Part shown: in pieces, positions 35,112 through 44,550 of the stretch
Layout: the number at the start of each line of letters is the position of its first letter
How positions within the stretch are numbered: the first letter of the stretch is position 1
Assembly (NCBI RefSeq): GCF_003149475.2
Contig: NZ_QFWV02000001.1
Location: 65,282 to 120,331 of the forward strand
DNA: 55,050 nt
Direction of reading: 5' to 3'
Source of the DNA: Oceaniradius stylonematis
GTDB taxonomy: Bacteria; Pseudomonadota; Alphaproteobacteria; Rhizobiales; Rhizobiaceae
Program-made: the position numbers and the translations under genes
The notes under the pieces: generated by a model
Told to the model about the DNA's origin: nothing
Databases searched by the model: none
The model's input: only the letters and a program-made list of their open reading frames with translations

Positions 35112-36011
35112 TCATCGCAGCGCCGACACGCTTCGAACCAGTTCGATTGCATAGTCGTAGTCACCCGGAGCCGTTGGCCGGAACGCACCGGCCAGCGATG
35201 GCGAGATCGCATCGAACGCCGCCGGCGAAGCCTCGTCGAGCGCCACCAGCATCGAAGTCAGCGCCTGCCTTACCTCTTCGGGAACATCGTCACGCACGGC
35301 ATGGGGCCCGAACGGCACCACGCCTGATCGCCAGGTGATTTCCGCAGCGCCGTCGCCGAGCGCAACCACCGTCGCGGCCAATCCGCCGCCGGGCCGGGGC
35401 GCGCCGTCGGGTGCGGCATAATCCCACGCGAAAAACGCAACAAGGTCACCGGCGACAAACGCATCGCGCGCCGTCTCGAAACTGGGTTGGACCGACAGAT
35501 CGAGGCCAGCCTCGCGCAGCGGCTTGCCCCCAAAGCGGAACGATACCATCGGCGCCAGATCGCCGGTCAGCGATCCGGTGGGGCCATGGCCGACAGGACC
35601 GCCGGCCAGTGCCGTCCGGCCATCGCCCTCCCCCGGCCTTACGACGAGCGTTGACTGGACACCAAAGGCGCCCGAAGCGGCGGTCGGCGCGGCCAGCGGC
35701 ACCAGGCACGCGCACGTCTCCTGGGCCGTCGCAAAGCCAAGCGCCGAAAGGACGGCATATTCGATGCGGCCGGCGGTCTGGGCGTCGATCAGGCTGGGCG
35801 CATCGCGCAACAGCAGAACCTCCACCGGCATTCCGATGGCCGCACTGACCGCATCGCGGAACGGCGCATGGTGTTCCGGCGACCCGTCGCCGGCGCCGCT
35901 TCCCACCACTCCGACACGAAAGACGCCGGTTTCCGTGCGCCAGTCGGCCACCGCCGGAGAAGCGGACACAAGCAGAGCCAGCGTCACAGCCAGCCTTGAC
36001 AGATGTTTCAT
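35112..36011 (-). CDS. PhnD-like periplasmic phosphate/phosphonate-type binding protein
   Basis: A 299-residue exported protein. A Sec signal (HLSRLAVTLALLVSASPAVA) is followed by a PhnD/SsuA/transferrin-type fold: FRVGVVGSGAGDGSPEHHAPFRDAVSA at the N-terminus, LIDAQTAGRIEYAVLSALGFATA (about 75-97) and FETARDAFVAGDLVAFFAWDY (about 180-200). Relatives bind phosphonates or other small anions for ABC import, but no permease or ATPase gene is nearby. The ligand is therefore unknown and a sensor role is possible. The ATG at 36011 gives the proper signal. It converges on the CpaC-N-domain gene and is divergent from deoB. Confidence 0.75.
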   Translation of the reverse strand: MKHLSRLAVTLALLVSASPAVADWRTETGVFRVGVVGSGAGDGSPEHHAPFRDAVSAAIGMPVEVLLLRDAPSLIDAQTAGRIEYAVLSALGFATAQETCACLVPLAAPTAASGAFGVQSTLVVRPGEGDGRTALAGGPVGHGPTGSLTGDLAPMVSFRFGGKPLREAGLDLSVQPSFETARDAFVAGDLVAFFAWDYAAPDGAPRPGGGLAATVVALGDGAAEITWRSGVVPFGPHAVRDDVPEEVRQALTSMLVALDEASPAAFDAISPSLAGAFRPTAPGDYDYAIELVRSVSALR

Positions 36012-36146
36012 CTTGCAGGCACCCCAACCCGTCAACGACATGGACCTGGACCACACTCAAGCTTATAAGACGCCGTTGGCGCAAGCGGCATGCCCGATCA
36101 CGGCCGTGCTGAGGCTGCGGCAACCTGTGGCAAGCGAGGCAGGCAC

Positions 36147-37385
36147 ATGGCGCGCGCAATTCTGGTGGTTCTGGATTCGGTGGGCATTGGCGGTGCGGCC
36201 GATGCGGCGTCTTTCGGCGATGAGGGCGCCAACACGGTCGGACACATCATCGACAGGGCGGCCGCCGGCGAAGCCGAAAATGACGATCGCAGCGGCCCGC
36301 TCGACTGCCCGAACCTGGCCCGGCTTGGCCTCTTCCACGCGGCCGAACTGGCGTCCGGCCATGCGGGCGCGGCCGCGCTGAAGCCGGCGCGCGTGGACGG
36401 CTTCTGGGGCGCCGCGCAGGAGGTCTCGCACGGCAAGGACACGCCTTCCGGCCATTGGGAAATCGCCGGCGTGCCGGTTCTTTTCGACTGGGGCTATTTT
36501 CCGCACGAGGTGCCTGCTTTTCCGCAATCCCTGCTCGAGGCGATCTACGCCGAAGCGGGCATTGAGGGCTCGCTCGGCAACCGGCACGCATCGGGCACCG
36601 AGATCATCGCCGACCTGGGCGAAGAACACCTGCGCACAGGGTTGCCGATCTTCTACACATCGGCCGACTCGGTCTTCCAGATCGCCGCGCACGAGACCCG
36701 GTTCGGACTCGACCGGCTTTATGCGCTCTGCGAGACCGTCCGGACGCTGGTCGACGATATGAACATCGGCCGGGTGATCGCGCGGCCGTTCGTCGGCGAG
36801 AACGCAGCCAGCTTCGAGCGGACCGGCAATCGCCGCGACTATTCGGTCCTGCCGCCCGCACCGACCCTTCTCGACCGCACCGTGGCGGCTGGCGGACGGG
36901 TGATCGCGGTCGGCAAGATCGGTGACATCTTCGCCCATCAGGGGGTCAGCGAGGTGCGCAAGGCATCGGGTAACGCGGCGATCGGCGAGACCACGCTGAA
37001 GGCCATCGACGACGCCGGCGACGGCGACCTGGTGTTCGCCAACTTCGTCGATTTCGACATGCTGTACGGCCATCGCCGCAACGTCGCCGGCTATGCGGCC
37101 GCACTCGAGGCGTTCGACCGGTATCTGCCGGAGCTGACCGGCAAGCTGCGCGACGGAGACCTCTTGCTGATCACCGCCGATCACGGCTGCGATCCGACAT
37201 GGAGCGGCACCGACCATACGCGCGAGCGGGTGCCGATCGTCGGGTTCGGACCGGGCCTTGCCGCGACCGGCGTCGGCATCCGCCCGACATTCGCCGACAT
37301 CGGCGAAACGCTGGCCGACCATCTGGGCATCGGCGCCGATGACGACGGCACCTCGTTTCTGGGTGAGCTGACGGACCGTGCCTGA
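36147..37385 (+). CDS. deoB: Phosphopentomutase
   Basis: Interconverts (deoxy)ribose 1-phosphate and 5-phosphate in nucleoside salvage. The 412-residue alkaline-phosphatase-superfamily enzyme has the metal/phosphate motifs in order: [19 protein letters not shown] (N-terminus), the [13 protein letters not shown] active-site Thr region (about 93), [16 protein letters not shown] (about 298) and [19 protein letters not shown] (about 345). GAGG precedes the ATG at 36147 by 7 nt. Its stop lies 8 bp inside the mutM frame, so the genes are translationally coupled. Confidence 0.95.
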   Translation: MARAILVVLDSVGIGGAADAASFGDEGANTVGHIIDRAAAGEAENDDRSGPLDCPNLARLGLFHAAELASGHAGAAALKPARVDGFWGAAQEVSHGKDTPSGHWEIAGVPVLFDWGYFPHEVPAFPQSLLEAIYAEAGIEGSLGNRHASGTEIIADLGEEHLRTGLPIFYTSADSVFQIAAHETRFGLDRLYALCETVRTLVDDMNIGRVIARPFVGENAASFERTGNRRDYSVLPPAPTLLDRTVAAGGRVIAVGKIGDIFAHQGVSEVRKASGNAAIGETTLKAIDDAGDGDLVFANFVDFDMLYGHRRNVAGYAAALEAFDRYLPELTGKLRDGDLLLITADHGCDPTWSGTDHTRERVPIVGFGPGLAATGVGIRPTFADIGETLADHLGIGADDDGTSFLGELTDRA

Positions 37386-38271
37386 GCTGCCCGAGGTCGA
37401 AACCGTCCGGCGCGGCCTGCAGCCGGCGATGGAGGGCGCAAGGCTGGCCAGGCTCGAACTGCGCCGGGCCGACCTGCGCTTTCCCCTGCCGCACGGATTG
37501 TCCGAGGCACTTGAAGGCCGAACCATCACGTCCGTTGGCCGGCGTGCCAAATACCTGACGATGCACTTCGACGGTGGCGCCGTTCTCATCAGCCATCTTG
37601 GCATGTCGGGTTCCTACCGCATCGAGGACGGACAAGACGCCTTGACGCCCGGCGCCTTCCATCATGAGCGGTCGAAGCTTTCGACGCACGACCATATCGT
37701 GTTTCATCTCGTTGACCGGGACGGGACCACCCGGCGCGTCACCTACAACGACCCGCGCCGCTTCGGCTTTGTCGATCTCGACCGCGCCGAGACGCTGGCA
37801 GAGAACCAGTACCTGCGCGGGCTGGGGCTCGAGCCGACGGGCAACGCGCTCGACGGCGACCGGCTGGCGGTGATGCTCGCCGGCAAGGCGGCACCTCTGA
37901 AAGCCGCCCTTCTGGACCAGCGGCTGATCGCGGGCCTGGGGAACATCTATGTGTGCGAGGCGCTGTGGCGTGCGCGGCTTTCGCCGCGACGCAAGGCCAG
38001 AACGCTTGTCACGCGTGCTGGCCGACCGACGCCCCGCTGCCACTCCCTGGCCGACGCCGTGCGCGACGTCATCGCCGACGCGATCGCAGCGGGCGGCTCG
38101 TCGCTGCGCGATTATGTGCACACCGACGGCTCGCTGGGCTATTTCCAGCACAGCTTCGCCGTCTACGGGCGGGAGGGCGAACCGTGCCGCCATGACGGCT
38201 GCACGGCCCCGATCCGGCGCATCGTCCAAAGCGGGCGGTCGACATTCTACTGTCCGGCATGCCAGAGATAG
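37378..38271 (+). CDS. mutM: Formamidopyrimidine-DNA glycosylase (Fpg)
   Basis: Base-excision enzyme removing 8-oxoguanine and formamidopyrimidines, with AP-lyase activity. The 297-residue protein begins PELPEVETV after the initiator residue, so Pro2 and Glu3 are the catalytic residues. A beta Lys lies in the early VGRRAKYL block. The H2TH region has [20 protein letters not shown] (about 178-197). The C4 zinc finger is formed by GEPCRHDGC and [10 protein letters not shown]. The start codon is GTG at 37378, fixed by the Pro-Glu requirement. It overlaps deoB by 8 bp. Confidence 0.96.
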   Translation: MPELPEVETVRRGLQPAMEGARLARLELRRADLRFPLPHGLSEALEGRTITSVGRRAKYLTMHFDGGAVLISHLGMSGSYRIEDGQDALTPGAFHHERSKLSTHDHIVFHLVDRDGTTRRVTYNDPRRFGFVDLDRAETLAENQYLRGLGLEPTGNALDGDRLAVMLAGKAAPLKAALLDQRLIAGLGNIYVCEALWRARLSPRRKARTLVTRAGRPTPRCHSLADAVRDVIADAIAAGGSSLRDYVHTDGSLGYFQHSFAVYGREGEPCRHDGCTAPIRRIVQSGRSTFYCPACQR

Positions 38272-38307
38272 CCGGCCATCAACCCCGATCCACGGAGCGC
38301 ATCTGCC

Positions 38308-39081
38308 ATGGCCTATGACACGATCATCGTCGAGAAGCGCGGTGAAGCCGGTTTGATCACGCTGAACCGGCCAAAGGCCATGAACGCGCTCAACAAGGCG
38401 CTGCTGGACGAGATGATCGACGCTCTTGCGGCGATGCGCGACGATGCCAAGATCGGCGCCGTGGTGATCACCGGCTCGCAAAAGGCGTTCGCCGCCGGCG
38501 CCGACATCAAGGAGATGTCGGAGTTCGCGTTCGCAAGCGCCTACATGCACGATGCGCTGGGCGGCTGGGAAACCGTGGCCGGGTTTCCCAAGCCGATGAT
38601 CGCTGCCGTCAGCGGCTATGCGCTGGGCGGCGGGTGCGAGCTGGCGGCCATGTGCGATTTCATCATCGCCGGCGAGAGCGCCAAGTTCGGACAGCCGGAA
38701 GTCACGCTCGGCATCATGCCGGGCATGGGCGGCACACAGCGTCTGGCCCGCTCGATCGGCAAGGCCAAGACGATGGATCTGTGCCTGACGGGCCGGATGA
38801 TGGACGCCGAGGAGGCCGAACGGTGCGGGCTCGTGGCGCGGATCGTACCGGACACGGAGTTGATCGAGGAAGCCATCAGCGCCGCGCAGAAGATCGCCAG
38901 CTTCTCATTGCCTTCGGTGATGATGGCCAAGGAGACCATCAACCAGGCGTTCGAGACGGGCCTCGCCGAAGGGCTGCGGTTCGAAAGGCGGCTGTTTCAC
39001 GCCATGTTCGCCCTCGAGGACCAGAGCGAGGGCATGGCCGCGTTCATCGACAAGCGCACGCCGAGTTTCCGCAACCGGTGA
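38308..39081 (+). CDS. Enoyl-CoA hydratase (crotonase family)
   Basis: A 257-residue crotonase-fold enzyme that hydrates 2-enoyl-CoA in beta-oxidation. It has the oxyanion-hole residues in AFAAGADIKEM (about 63-73) and in SGYALGGGCELAAMCD (about 102-117). The two catalytic Glu candidates are in GQPEVTLGIMPGMGGTQRL (about 130-148), where the Glu residues of GQPEV and the following GxxP segment match active hydratases. GGAG precedes the ATG at 38308. It may be co-transcribed with deoB-mutM (36-bp gap). The chain-length preference is unknown. Confidence 0.9.
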   Translation: MAYDTIIVEKRGEAGLITLNRPKAMNALNKALLDEMIDALAAMRDDAKIGAVVITGSQKAFAAGADIKEMSEFAFASAYMHDALGGWETVAGFPKPMIAAVSGYALGGGCELAAMCDFIIAGESAKFGQPEVTLGIMPGMGGTQRLARSIGKAKTMDLCLTGRMMDAEEAERCGLVARIVPDTELIEEAISAAQKIASFSLPSVMMAKETINQAFETGLAEGLRFERRLFHAMFALEDQSEGMAAFIDKRTPSFRNR

Positions 39082-39105
39082 GGCGGGGCAAAGCGCCATC
39101 CGCCG

Positions 39106-39134
39106 TTGACTGGCAGAGCATTTGAGATTATAGC
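39106..39134 (+). promoter_or_regulatory. Predicted rpsT promoter
   Basis: TTGACT (39106-39111), 17-nt spacer, TATAGC (39129-39134): a good sigma-70 type match in the 165-bp gap before rpsT. Transcription from here would start near 39141 and give a leader of about 105 nt. Confidence 0.55.
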
Positions 39135-39144
39135 CACGCAATCT

Positions 39145-39164
39145 TGGCGGCAGATTTGCCGCCA
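39145..39164 (+). promoter_or_regulatory. Stem-loop in the rpsT leader
   Basis: A perfect inverted repeat, TGGCGGCA and TGCCGCCA with a 4-nt loop (GATT), begins only a few bases after the predicted transcription start. No T-run follows, so it is not an intrinsic terminator. It could stabilise the mRNA or take part in autoregulation by S20. Confidence 0.5.
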
Positions 39165-39246
39165 TAATTGTTCAAGGCCGTCCAGCGATCGTCCATCCGG
39201 TCCGGCGGCCGCTTCCGGGTTCCGGACCAGATCGAGAGAGGCAAGC

Positions 39247-39513
39247 ATGGCCAACACAAGGTCAGCCAAGAAGGCAACGCGCAAGATCGAGGCGCGCACC
39301 GAAGTCAACACCGCGCGCCGCTCGCGCGTGCGCACCCACATCCGCAAGGTCGAGGAAGCCATCGCGGCCGGCGATCAGGCGGCTGCAACCGAAGCTTTGA
39401 AAGTCGCGCAGCCTGAACTTATGCGTGCAGCGTCCAAGGGCGTGATGCACAAGAACACGGCTTCGCGGAAGGTCTCGCGCCTGGCAAGCCGCGTGAAGGC
39501 AATCGCCGGCTAG
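39247..39513 (+). CDS. rpsT: 30S ribosomal protein S20
   Basis: An 88-residue basic, all-helical protein that binds 16S rRNA in the 30S body. It starts [17 protein letters not shown] and contains [37 protein letters not shown] and a Lys/Arg-rich end, all typical of bS20. GAGAGAGG lies about 5 nt before the ATG. It has a likely own promoter and leader upstream and an intrinsic terminator downstream, so it is a single-gene unit. Position upstream of dnaA is common in this order. Confidence 0.97.
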   Translation: MANTRSAKKATRKIEARTEVNTARRSRVRTHIRKVEEAIAAGDQAAATEALKVAQPELMRAASKGVMHKNTASRKVSRLASRVKAIAG

Positions 39514-39541
39514 TTTTGCTTCGTCGGCTCAGCTTTTGAAC

Positions 39542-39566
39542 AACCCGGCCTCGGCCGGGTTTTTTC
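39542..39566 (+). terminator. Rho-independent terminator of rpsT
   Basis: Arms AACCCGGCC and GGCCGGGTT separated by TC (so the inner pairs open as the loop), followed by a run of T ending TTTTTTC. It lies 28 bp after the rpsT stop. Confidence 0.9.
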
Positions 39567-40373
39567 GTTCTCCGGCTAACAAGAAAATTCCCGTTGGGCG
39601 ACAGCCATTTAGCGTGGCTGTCCGATATCGAACGGACCTGCCGTGCCGCGGCGGCGACAGCGGATTTGCATGGCGCTGCCCAATATTTCCCTTTGTTTTC
39701 AATACCTTACGAAACAACGCCTCCGAGAGGCCACCGCGCTCCCGCGAAACGGAATCTGCGCAAGAGTCAAGCCTTCACATGCGAAAAAAAATTTGCCGAA
39801 AGCTGCATTTTTTGTCGTTTCGAAAGAAGCTGTGGAATCCCAATCGCTTATCTTTTGCAAAGCGAATCGGGACACATTTTGTTCCCGAAATCCGAGGCGC
39901 AGCTCGGTTAAAAATGCCCTAACGGGCCTTGTAACAACGGCTCGGATGGGGCTAATTTGTCCTCACTGAACGGGCGCGCGTTCCTGCTGAAAATAGCGAG
40001 CCGACAAGCCGATTGCGACTATAAGTTGCATTCGCGGCGGGTGCGTGCGTCCAGCGGTCCCGGGGCAGGGCCAATTCGGGAGTTGAGCGATTGCGCAGTG
40101 ACGGGACCCTGCGGTTCCGGCAGCGGGGGAGTATTGCCCGGATTTGAGAAGGTGTCCGTGGTGGCGACAGATCGTCGCCATGTCCGCGGGCGTGGATGAA
40201 GACGATGGCGGCCAGCGGCCGGCAGACATTGATTGCGGGACATAACCGACGCCTGTTTGTGTTTTGCGTCGGTCCACACGGGGCACATGACCGTCATGGC
40301 CCGCAATGTTGAAAACAGGGCGGCCTTGGCGTGTGCGCATGCCGTTGCAGGTCAGAAGGAGGCGAACATCGAC
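39567..40373. other. Long non-coding region upstream of dnaA
   Basis: About 800 bp with no protein I can support. 39680-39960 is AT-rich for this genome. Four GANTC sites lie at 39752, 39764, 39835 and 39864. Dyads include GACAGCCA/TGGCTGTC (39600-39622), TCGCTT/AAGCGA (39844-39865), an imperfect CGGGA/TCCCG (39868-39887) and GCCC/GGGC (39916-39927). I found no good match to the DnaA box TTATNCACA, so it looks like the dnaA control region and not an evident origin. Small frames such as 39957-40199 look random. Confidence 0.5.
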
Positions 40374-42008
40374 ATGCGAGGGGAAGCCAGCAGGGTGGCG
40401 CAATCAACGACGCAGCCCGCACCACTGTTTCACACATCCGAACGAGATCCGTTTCCCGATCGACAGCCCGGTCAGCAGCCGGTTGCACAGTCGAGAAACG
40501 GGAGCGAGATCGTGAGCAAGAAGAAAAGCGAAGAAGGCGGCAGGGCGGGCCAGCCGACCGGAGACGGCAGGACGACATTCGACAAGGTGTGCCAGCAGCT
40601 TCGCGCCAAGCTGGGCGGCGAAGTCTACCAAAGCTGGTTCAAGCGCCTCAAGCTTGAGGACGCCTCCGGCCCGGTCATTCAGCTTTCGGTTCCGACACCG
40701 TTCCTGCGCAACTGGATCAACAACCACTATCTCGATACCATCCTCGACTTCTGGCGGGAGGCAGACGGCAACGCGTTGAAGATCGACGTGGTCGTTCGCA
40801 GCGCCACGCGCGGCGCGGCCGTCTCGGAACGCGCCGGCCAAGTCGCGGACGCCGCCCGAGCCAGCGCGGAGAGGGCCAAGGCCAATGCAATGGCCAAGTC
40901 GGACCGCACGCCTGCGGCGGCGGCCGCGCGCCAGGGCGTTGCCGAAACCGGCCGCAATGGCGAGATGCTCGGATCGCCCGTCGACAGCCGCTACACGTTC
41001 GACAGTTTCGTGGAGGGCCCGTCCAACCGCGTATGCCTTGCGGCCGCCCGGGCCGCGGTCGAGCAGGGGCCGAACGCGGCGCGTTTCAACCCGCTCTTCT
41101 TCCATTCCAATGTCGGGCTGGGCAAGACCCATCTGCTGCAGGCGATCGCCAATGCGGCCAAGGCGAAGGACCCCACCAAGCGCGTCGTCTACCTGACGGC
41201 GGAATACTTCATGTGGCGGTTCGCCAGCGCGATCCGCGACCAGAGCGCGCTGCGCCTCAAGGAGACGCTGCACGAGATCGACCTTCTGGTGATCGACGAC
41301 ATGCAGTTCCTGCAGGGCGAGAAGATCCAGTCCGAGTTCTGCCACCTGATCAACACGCTGCTCGACAGCGCCCGGCAGGTGGTCGTTGCCGGCGACCGGC
41401 CGCCGTCGGAGCTGGAATCGCTCGACCCGCGCGTGCGCTCGCGCCTGCACGGCGGCGTTGCGCTGGAGATCCAGGCGCCGGACTACGACATGCGGCTGTC
41501 GATGCTGCAGCGGCGTCTCGAGGAAGCGCGGCGCGACGACACCTCGCTCGACATTTCCGAGCAGGTGCTCGCCCATGTCGCCCAGACGGTCTGTTCGAGC
41601 TTCCGTGAACTTGAAGGCGCGTTCAACCAGCTCGTCTTCCGCCATTCGTTCGAGCCGGACATCGCGCTCGACCGGGTCGACGACATTCTGGGCCATCTGG
41701 TGCGCATCGACGACGACAAGAAGATCCGCATCGAGGACATCCAGAAGACGGTGGCCAACCACTACAATGTGGCACGCGGCGAGATGCTGTCGAACCGGCG
41801 CACCCGTTCGGTCGTGCGGCCGCGGCAGATCGCCATGTACCTGTCCAAGACCATGACGCCGCGCTCGCTGCCTGAGATCGGGCGACGGTTCGGCGGCAAG
41901 GATCACACGACGGTCCTGCATGCGGTCCGCAAGGTCGAGTCACTGATCAAGGACGACCCGAAGCTGGCCAAGGAAATCGAGCTTCTGCGGCGGCTGATCA
42001 AGGAATAG
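40374..42008 (+). CDS. dnaA: Chromosomal replication initiator protein DnaA
   Basis: AAA+ initiator that binds and unwinds the origin. In the 544-residue form, domain I is at about 65-135 ([21 protein letters not shown]), then comes an Ala/Arg-rich domain II linker. Domain III has Walker [13 protein letters not shown] and Walker [13 protein letters not shown], and domain IV has the DnaA signature [16 protein letters not shown]. The ATG at 40374 has AGGAGG 11 nt upstream. A GTG at 40512, with GGGAG 7 nt upstream, would give 498 residues and remove a low-complexity extension; either may be used. Preceded by a long regulatory region and followed by dnaN. Confidence 0.95.
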   Translation: MRGEASRVAQSTTQPAPLFHTSERDPFPDRQPGQQPVAQSRNGSEIVSKKKSEEGGRAGQPTGDGRTTFDKVCQQLRAKLGGEVYQSWFKRLKLEDASGPVIQLSVPTPFLRNWINNHYLDTILDFWREADGNALKIDVVVRSATRGAAVSERAGQVADAARASAERAKANAMAKSDRTPAAAAARQGVAETGRNGEMLGSPVDSRYTFDSFVEGPSNRVCLAAARAAVEQGPNAARFNPLFFHSNVGLGKTHLLQAIANAAKAKDPTKRVVYLTAEYFMWRFASAIRDQSALRLKETLHEIDLLVIDDMQFLQGEKIQSEFCHLINTLLDSARQVVVAGDRPPSELESLDPRVRSRLHGGVALEIQAPDYDMRLSMLQRRLEEARRDDTSLDISEQVLAHVAQTVCSSFRELEGAFNQLVFRHSFEPDIALDRVDDILGHLVRIDDDKKIRIEDIQKTVANHYNVARGEMLSNRRTRSVVRPRQIAMYLSKTMTPRSLPEIGRRFGGKDHTTVLHAVRKVESLIKDDPKLAKEIELLRRLIKE

Positions 42009-42061
42009 GCCTGCCGCAAGCGCCTCGCACACGGCGTGCGCTTTATCCCCAAAGTTTGCCG

Positions 42062-42085
42062 TGGCCGGCCCGCAAGGGCCGGCCA
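42062..42085 (+). promoter_or_regulatory. Very strong stem-loop between dnaA and dnaN
   Basis: Perfect 10-bp arms TGGCCGGCCC and GGGCCGGCCA with a GCAA (GNRA-type) tetraloop, 54 bp after the dnaA stop. No T-run follows. It may protect the dnaA mRNA end or cause partial termination between dnaA and dnaN. Confidence 0.55.
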
Positions 42086-42240
42086 TCGCACTTGCATTTC
42101 GACGTTCGAGCCGCCACATTCGCGATCCCGAGGGGACGACGATTTGCGGACGGACAACCGGCCGGAGCGGCGCCCTTTCCATTCGCCGGCCTCGTGTCTC
42201 CGGGCCGGCCCTCTGATATGCCAGACCGGATCATTCGACC

Positions 42241-43359
42241 ATGCGCGTGACCCTTGAGCGAGCCAACCTTCTGAAATCCCTCAATCATGTGCATCGCGTC
42301 GTCGAGCGGCGCAACACGATCCCGATTCTGTCGAACGTGTTGCTGAAAGCCGATGGCGGAAGCCTCGCCATGACTGCGACCGACCTGGACCTTGAGATCA
42401 ACGAGGCGGTGCCGGCGCATGTGGAACAGGCCGGTGCGACCACCGTCCCCGCGCACCTTCTCTACGACATCGTCCGCAAGCTGCCGGACGGCTCGGAGGT
42501 CATGCTGTCGACCGATGCGGACGGCGCTACGATGAGCGTCGTCACCGGCCGGTCGCAGTTCAAGCTGCAGTGCCTGCCCGAATCCGACTTCCCGCAACTG
42601 GCGGCCGGCGAATTCGACCACAGTTTCCGACTGGACAGCGCCGTGCTGCGCCGGCTGATCGAGGCGACCCAGTTCGCCATCTCGACCGAAGAGACGCGCT
42701 ATTATCTGAACGGCATCTATCTGCACACGGCCGAAGCCGACGGCGACATCGTGCTGCGCGCGGTTGCCACAGACGGCCATCGCCTGGCCCGTGCCGAAAC
42801 CAAGGCGCCGGACGGCGCCGAGAGCATTCCCGGCGTGATCGTGCCGCGCAAGACGGTGGGCGAACTCCAGAAGCTGGTCGACGATCCGGACGTGTCGGTG
42901 CAGATCGAACTGTCCGACAGCAAGGTCAGGTTGACCATTGGTTCTGTCGTGCTGACATCGAAGCTGATCGACGGCACCTTTCCCGATTATCAGCGCGTCA
43001 TTCCGGTCGGCAACGACAAGGACATGGTCATCGACCGCAAGGTCTTCACCGAGGCCGTCGACCGCGTATCGACGGTCTCGTCGGAACGGGGCCGCGCGGT
43101 CAAGCTGGCGCTGTCGGACGGGCAGTTGACGCTGGCCGTCAACAACCCCGATTCCGGTTCGGCGACCGAGGAGTTGCCGGCCGGTTACGACGCCGAGGCG
43201 ATCGAGATCGGTTTCAATGCGCGTTATCTTCTCGACATCGCCAGCCAGCTCGGCAGCAACGAGGTGAAGTTCTCGTTCGCCGATGCCGGCTCGCCGACGC
43301 TGATCGAGGACCCCGAGGACAAGAACGCGCTCTATGTGCTCATGCCGATGCGCGTCTGA
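42241..43359 (+). CDS. dnaN: DNA polymerase III beta sliding clamp
   Basis: The ring-shaped processivity clamp, loaded by the DnaX complex. The 372-residue protein has the three-domain clamp fold: VTLERANLLKSLNHVHRVVERRNTIPILSN at the start, ATDLDLEINEAVPA, the domain II/III VVATDGHRLA-like block AVATDGHRLARAE (about 175), and a C-terminal end DPEDKNALYVLMPMRV. The final MPMRV matches the conserved clamp terminus that forms the partner-binding pocket. The ATG at 42241 aligns with clamp N-termini. The 232-bp gap after dnaA holds a strong hairpin. Confidence 0.97.
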   Translation: MRVTLERANLLKSLNHVHRVVERRNTIPILSNVLLKADGGSLAMTATDLDLEINEAVPAHVEQAGATTVPAHLLYDIVRKLPDGSEVMLSTDADGATMSVVTGRSQFKLQCLPESDFPQLAAGEFDHSFRLDSAVLRRLIEATQFAISTEETRYYLNGIYLHTAEADGDIVLRAVATDGHRLARAETKAPDGAESIPGVIVPRKTVGELQKLVDDPDVSVQIELSDSKVRLTIGSVVLTSKLIDGTFPDYQRVIPVGNDKDMVIDRKVFTEAVDRVSTVSSERGRAVKLALSDGQLTLAVNNPDSGSATEELPAGYDAEAIEIGFNARYLLDIASQLGSNEVKFSFADAGSPTLIEDPEDKNALYVLMPMRV

Positions 43360-43398
43360 AGGCGCTGCGACGCCGGCGCCACGGGCGGCGGCACGCCG

Positions 43399-44550
43399 AT
43401 GAGCACGCTTGTCCGCCTGTCGGCCCTGACGCTGACCGATTTCCGCAACCATGAACAAACGACGCTTGCGCTCGACGGGCGCCATGTGGTGCTTTCGGGC
43501 CCCAATGGCGCGGGCAAGACAAATCTGATCGAGGCCGTGTCGCTGCTCTCTCCGGGGCGCGGGCTGCGCCGGGCCAACCTGTCCGACATGGCGCGCAAGG
43601 GCGCCGACGGGTTTTCGGTGTTCGCGAAGCTCGAACGCGACGGCGATGGCTATGCGGTCGGCACCGGGACGGCGGGCGTGACGCCAACGGAGAACGGCGC
43701 GCGGACAAGGCGGGTGCGCATCAACGGAACCAATGCGGCCAGCGCCGACGAACTGCTCGATCTGGCGCGCATTCTCTGGCTGACACCGGCCATGGACGGG
43801 CTTTTCACCGGACCTGCGGCGGATCGGCGCCGCTTCACCGACCGCATGGTGCTGGCGATCGATCCCGGGCACGGGCGGCGCGCACGGGACCATGAAAAGG
43901 CAATGCGGCAGCGCAACCGGCTGCTGGAGGCGCCGCCGAACGCCCAGAACGATCTGATGCTCGATGCGATCGAAGCGCAACTGGCGGCGCTGGGCACGGC
44001 AATCGTCATCGCGCGGCAGGAGCTTGTCAGCCTGCTGGCCGCGCTGATCGCCGAAACGCCGCAGGGCGCTCGTTTTCCCATGGCGGACCTGTCGATGGCG
44101 GGCGAACTCGAGGCGCGGCTGGCGGACGGCATGGCCGCCGGCGACCTTCAGGCTTGGCTTGAAACCGACATGCGCGGCAAGCGCGGGCGCGACCGGGCGG
44201 CGGGCCGCACGCTGACCGGGCCGCACCGGGCCGATCTCGTCGTTGAGCACCGGCAAAAGGCCATCGCCGCGTCGCTGTGTTCGACGGGCGAGCAAAAGGC
44301 GCTCCTGATCGGCTTGCTGCTCGCCCATGCGGCGCTGACGGCGTCGGTCAGCGCGATGACTCCGATCCTGCTGCTCGACGAGGTCGCTGCCCATCTCGAC
44401 CCTGAACGCCGCGCGGAGCTGTTCGACCGGGTGCACGGGATCGGCGGCCAGGCCTTCATGACGGGCACCGACCGGAACCTGTTTGACGCGCTCGGAGACC
44501 GTGCGCAATATCTGCGGGTCGAAGACGGAACCGTCACCGCCGATGGCTGA
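43399..44550 (+). CDS. recF: DNA replication and repair protein RecF
   Basis: SMC-like ATPase acting with RecO and RecR at gapped DNA. The 383-residue protein has Walker A SGPNGAGKTNLIEAVSLLSP (about 34-53), RecF motif GRGLRRANLSDM, a helical middle, signature STGEQKALLIGLLLAHA (about 294) and Walker B PILLLDEVAAHLDPERR (about 322). These are in the right order and spacing. It starts 39 bp after dnaN. Its last 8 bp overlap the start of the MoeB/ThiF-like gene, so they are coupled. Confidence 0.95.
   Translation: MSTLVRLSALTLTDFRNHEQTTLALDGRHVVLSGPNGAGKTNLIEAVSLLSPGRGLRRANLSDMARKGADGFSVFAKLERDGDGYAVGTGTAGVTPTENGARTRRVRINGTNAASADELLDLARILWLTPAMDGLFTGPAADRRRFTDRMVLAIDPGHGRRARDHEKAMRQRNRLLEAPPNAQNDLMLDAIEAQLAALGTAIVIARQELVSLLAALIAETPQGARFPMADLSMAGELEARLADGMAAGDLQAWLETDMRGKRGRDRAAGRTLTGPHRADLVVEHRQKAIAASLCSTGEQKALLIGLLLAHAALTASVSAMTPILLLDEVAAHLDPERRAELFDRVHGIGGQAFMTGTDRNLFDALGDRAQYLRVEDGTVTADG

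Noticed and set aside
39957-40199. 80-codon frame upstream of dnaA
   Set aside because: No ribosome-binding site and random-looking composition; it would cross the dnaA control region.
39567-40373. Chromosomal origin of replication next to dnaA
   Set aside because: I found no convincing TTATNCACA boxes and no clear unwinding element. In this order the origin is often not beside dnaA. Recorded as a control region only.
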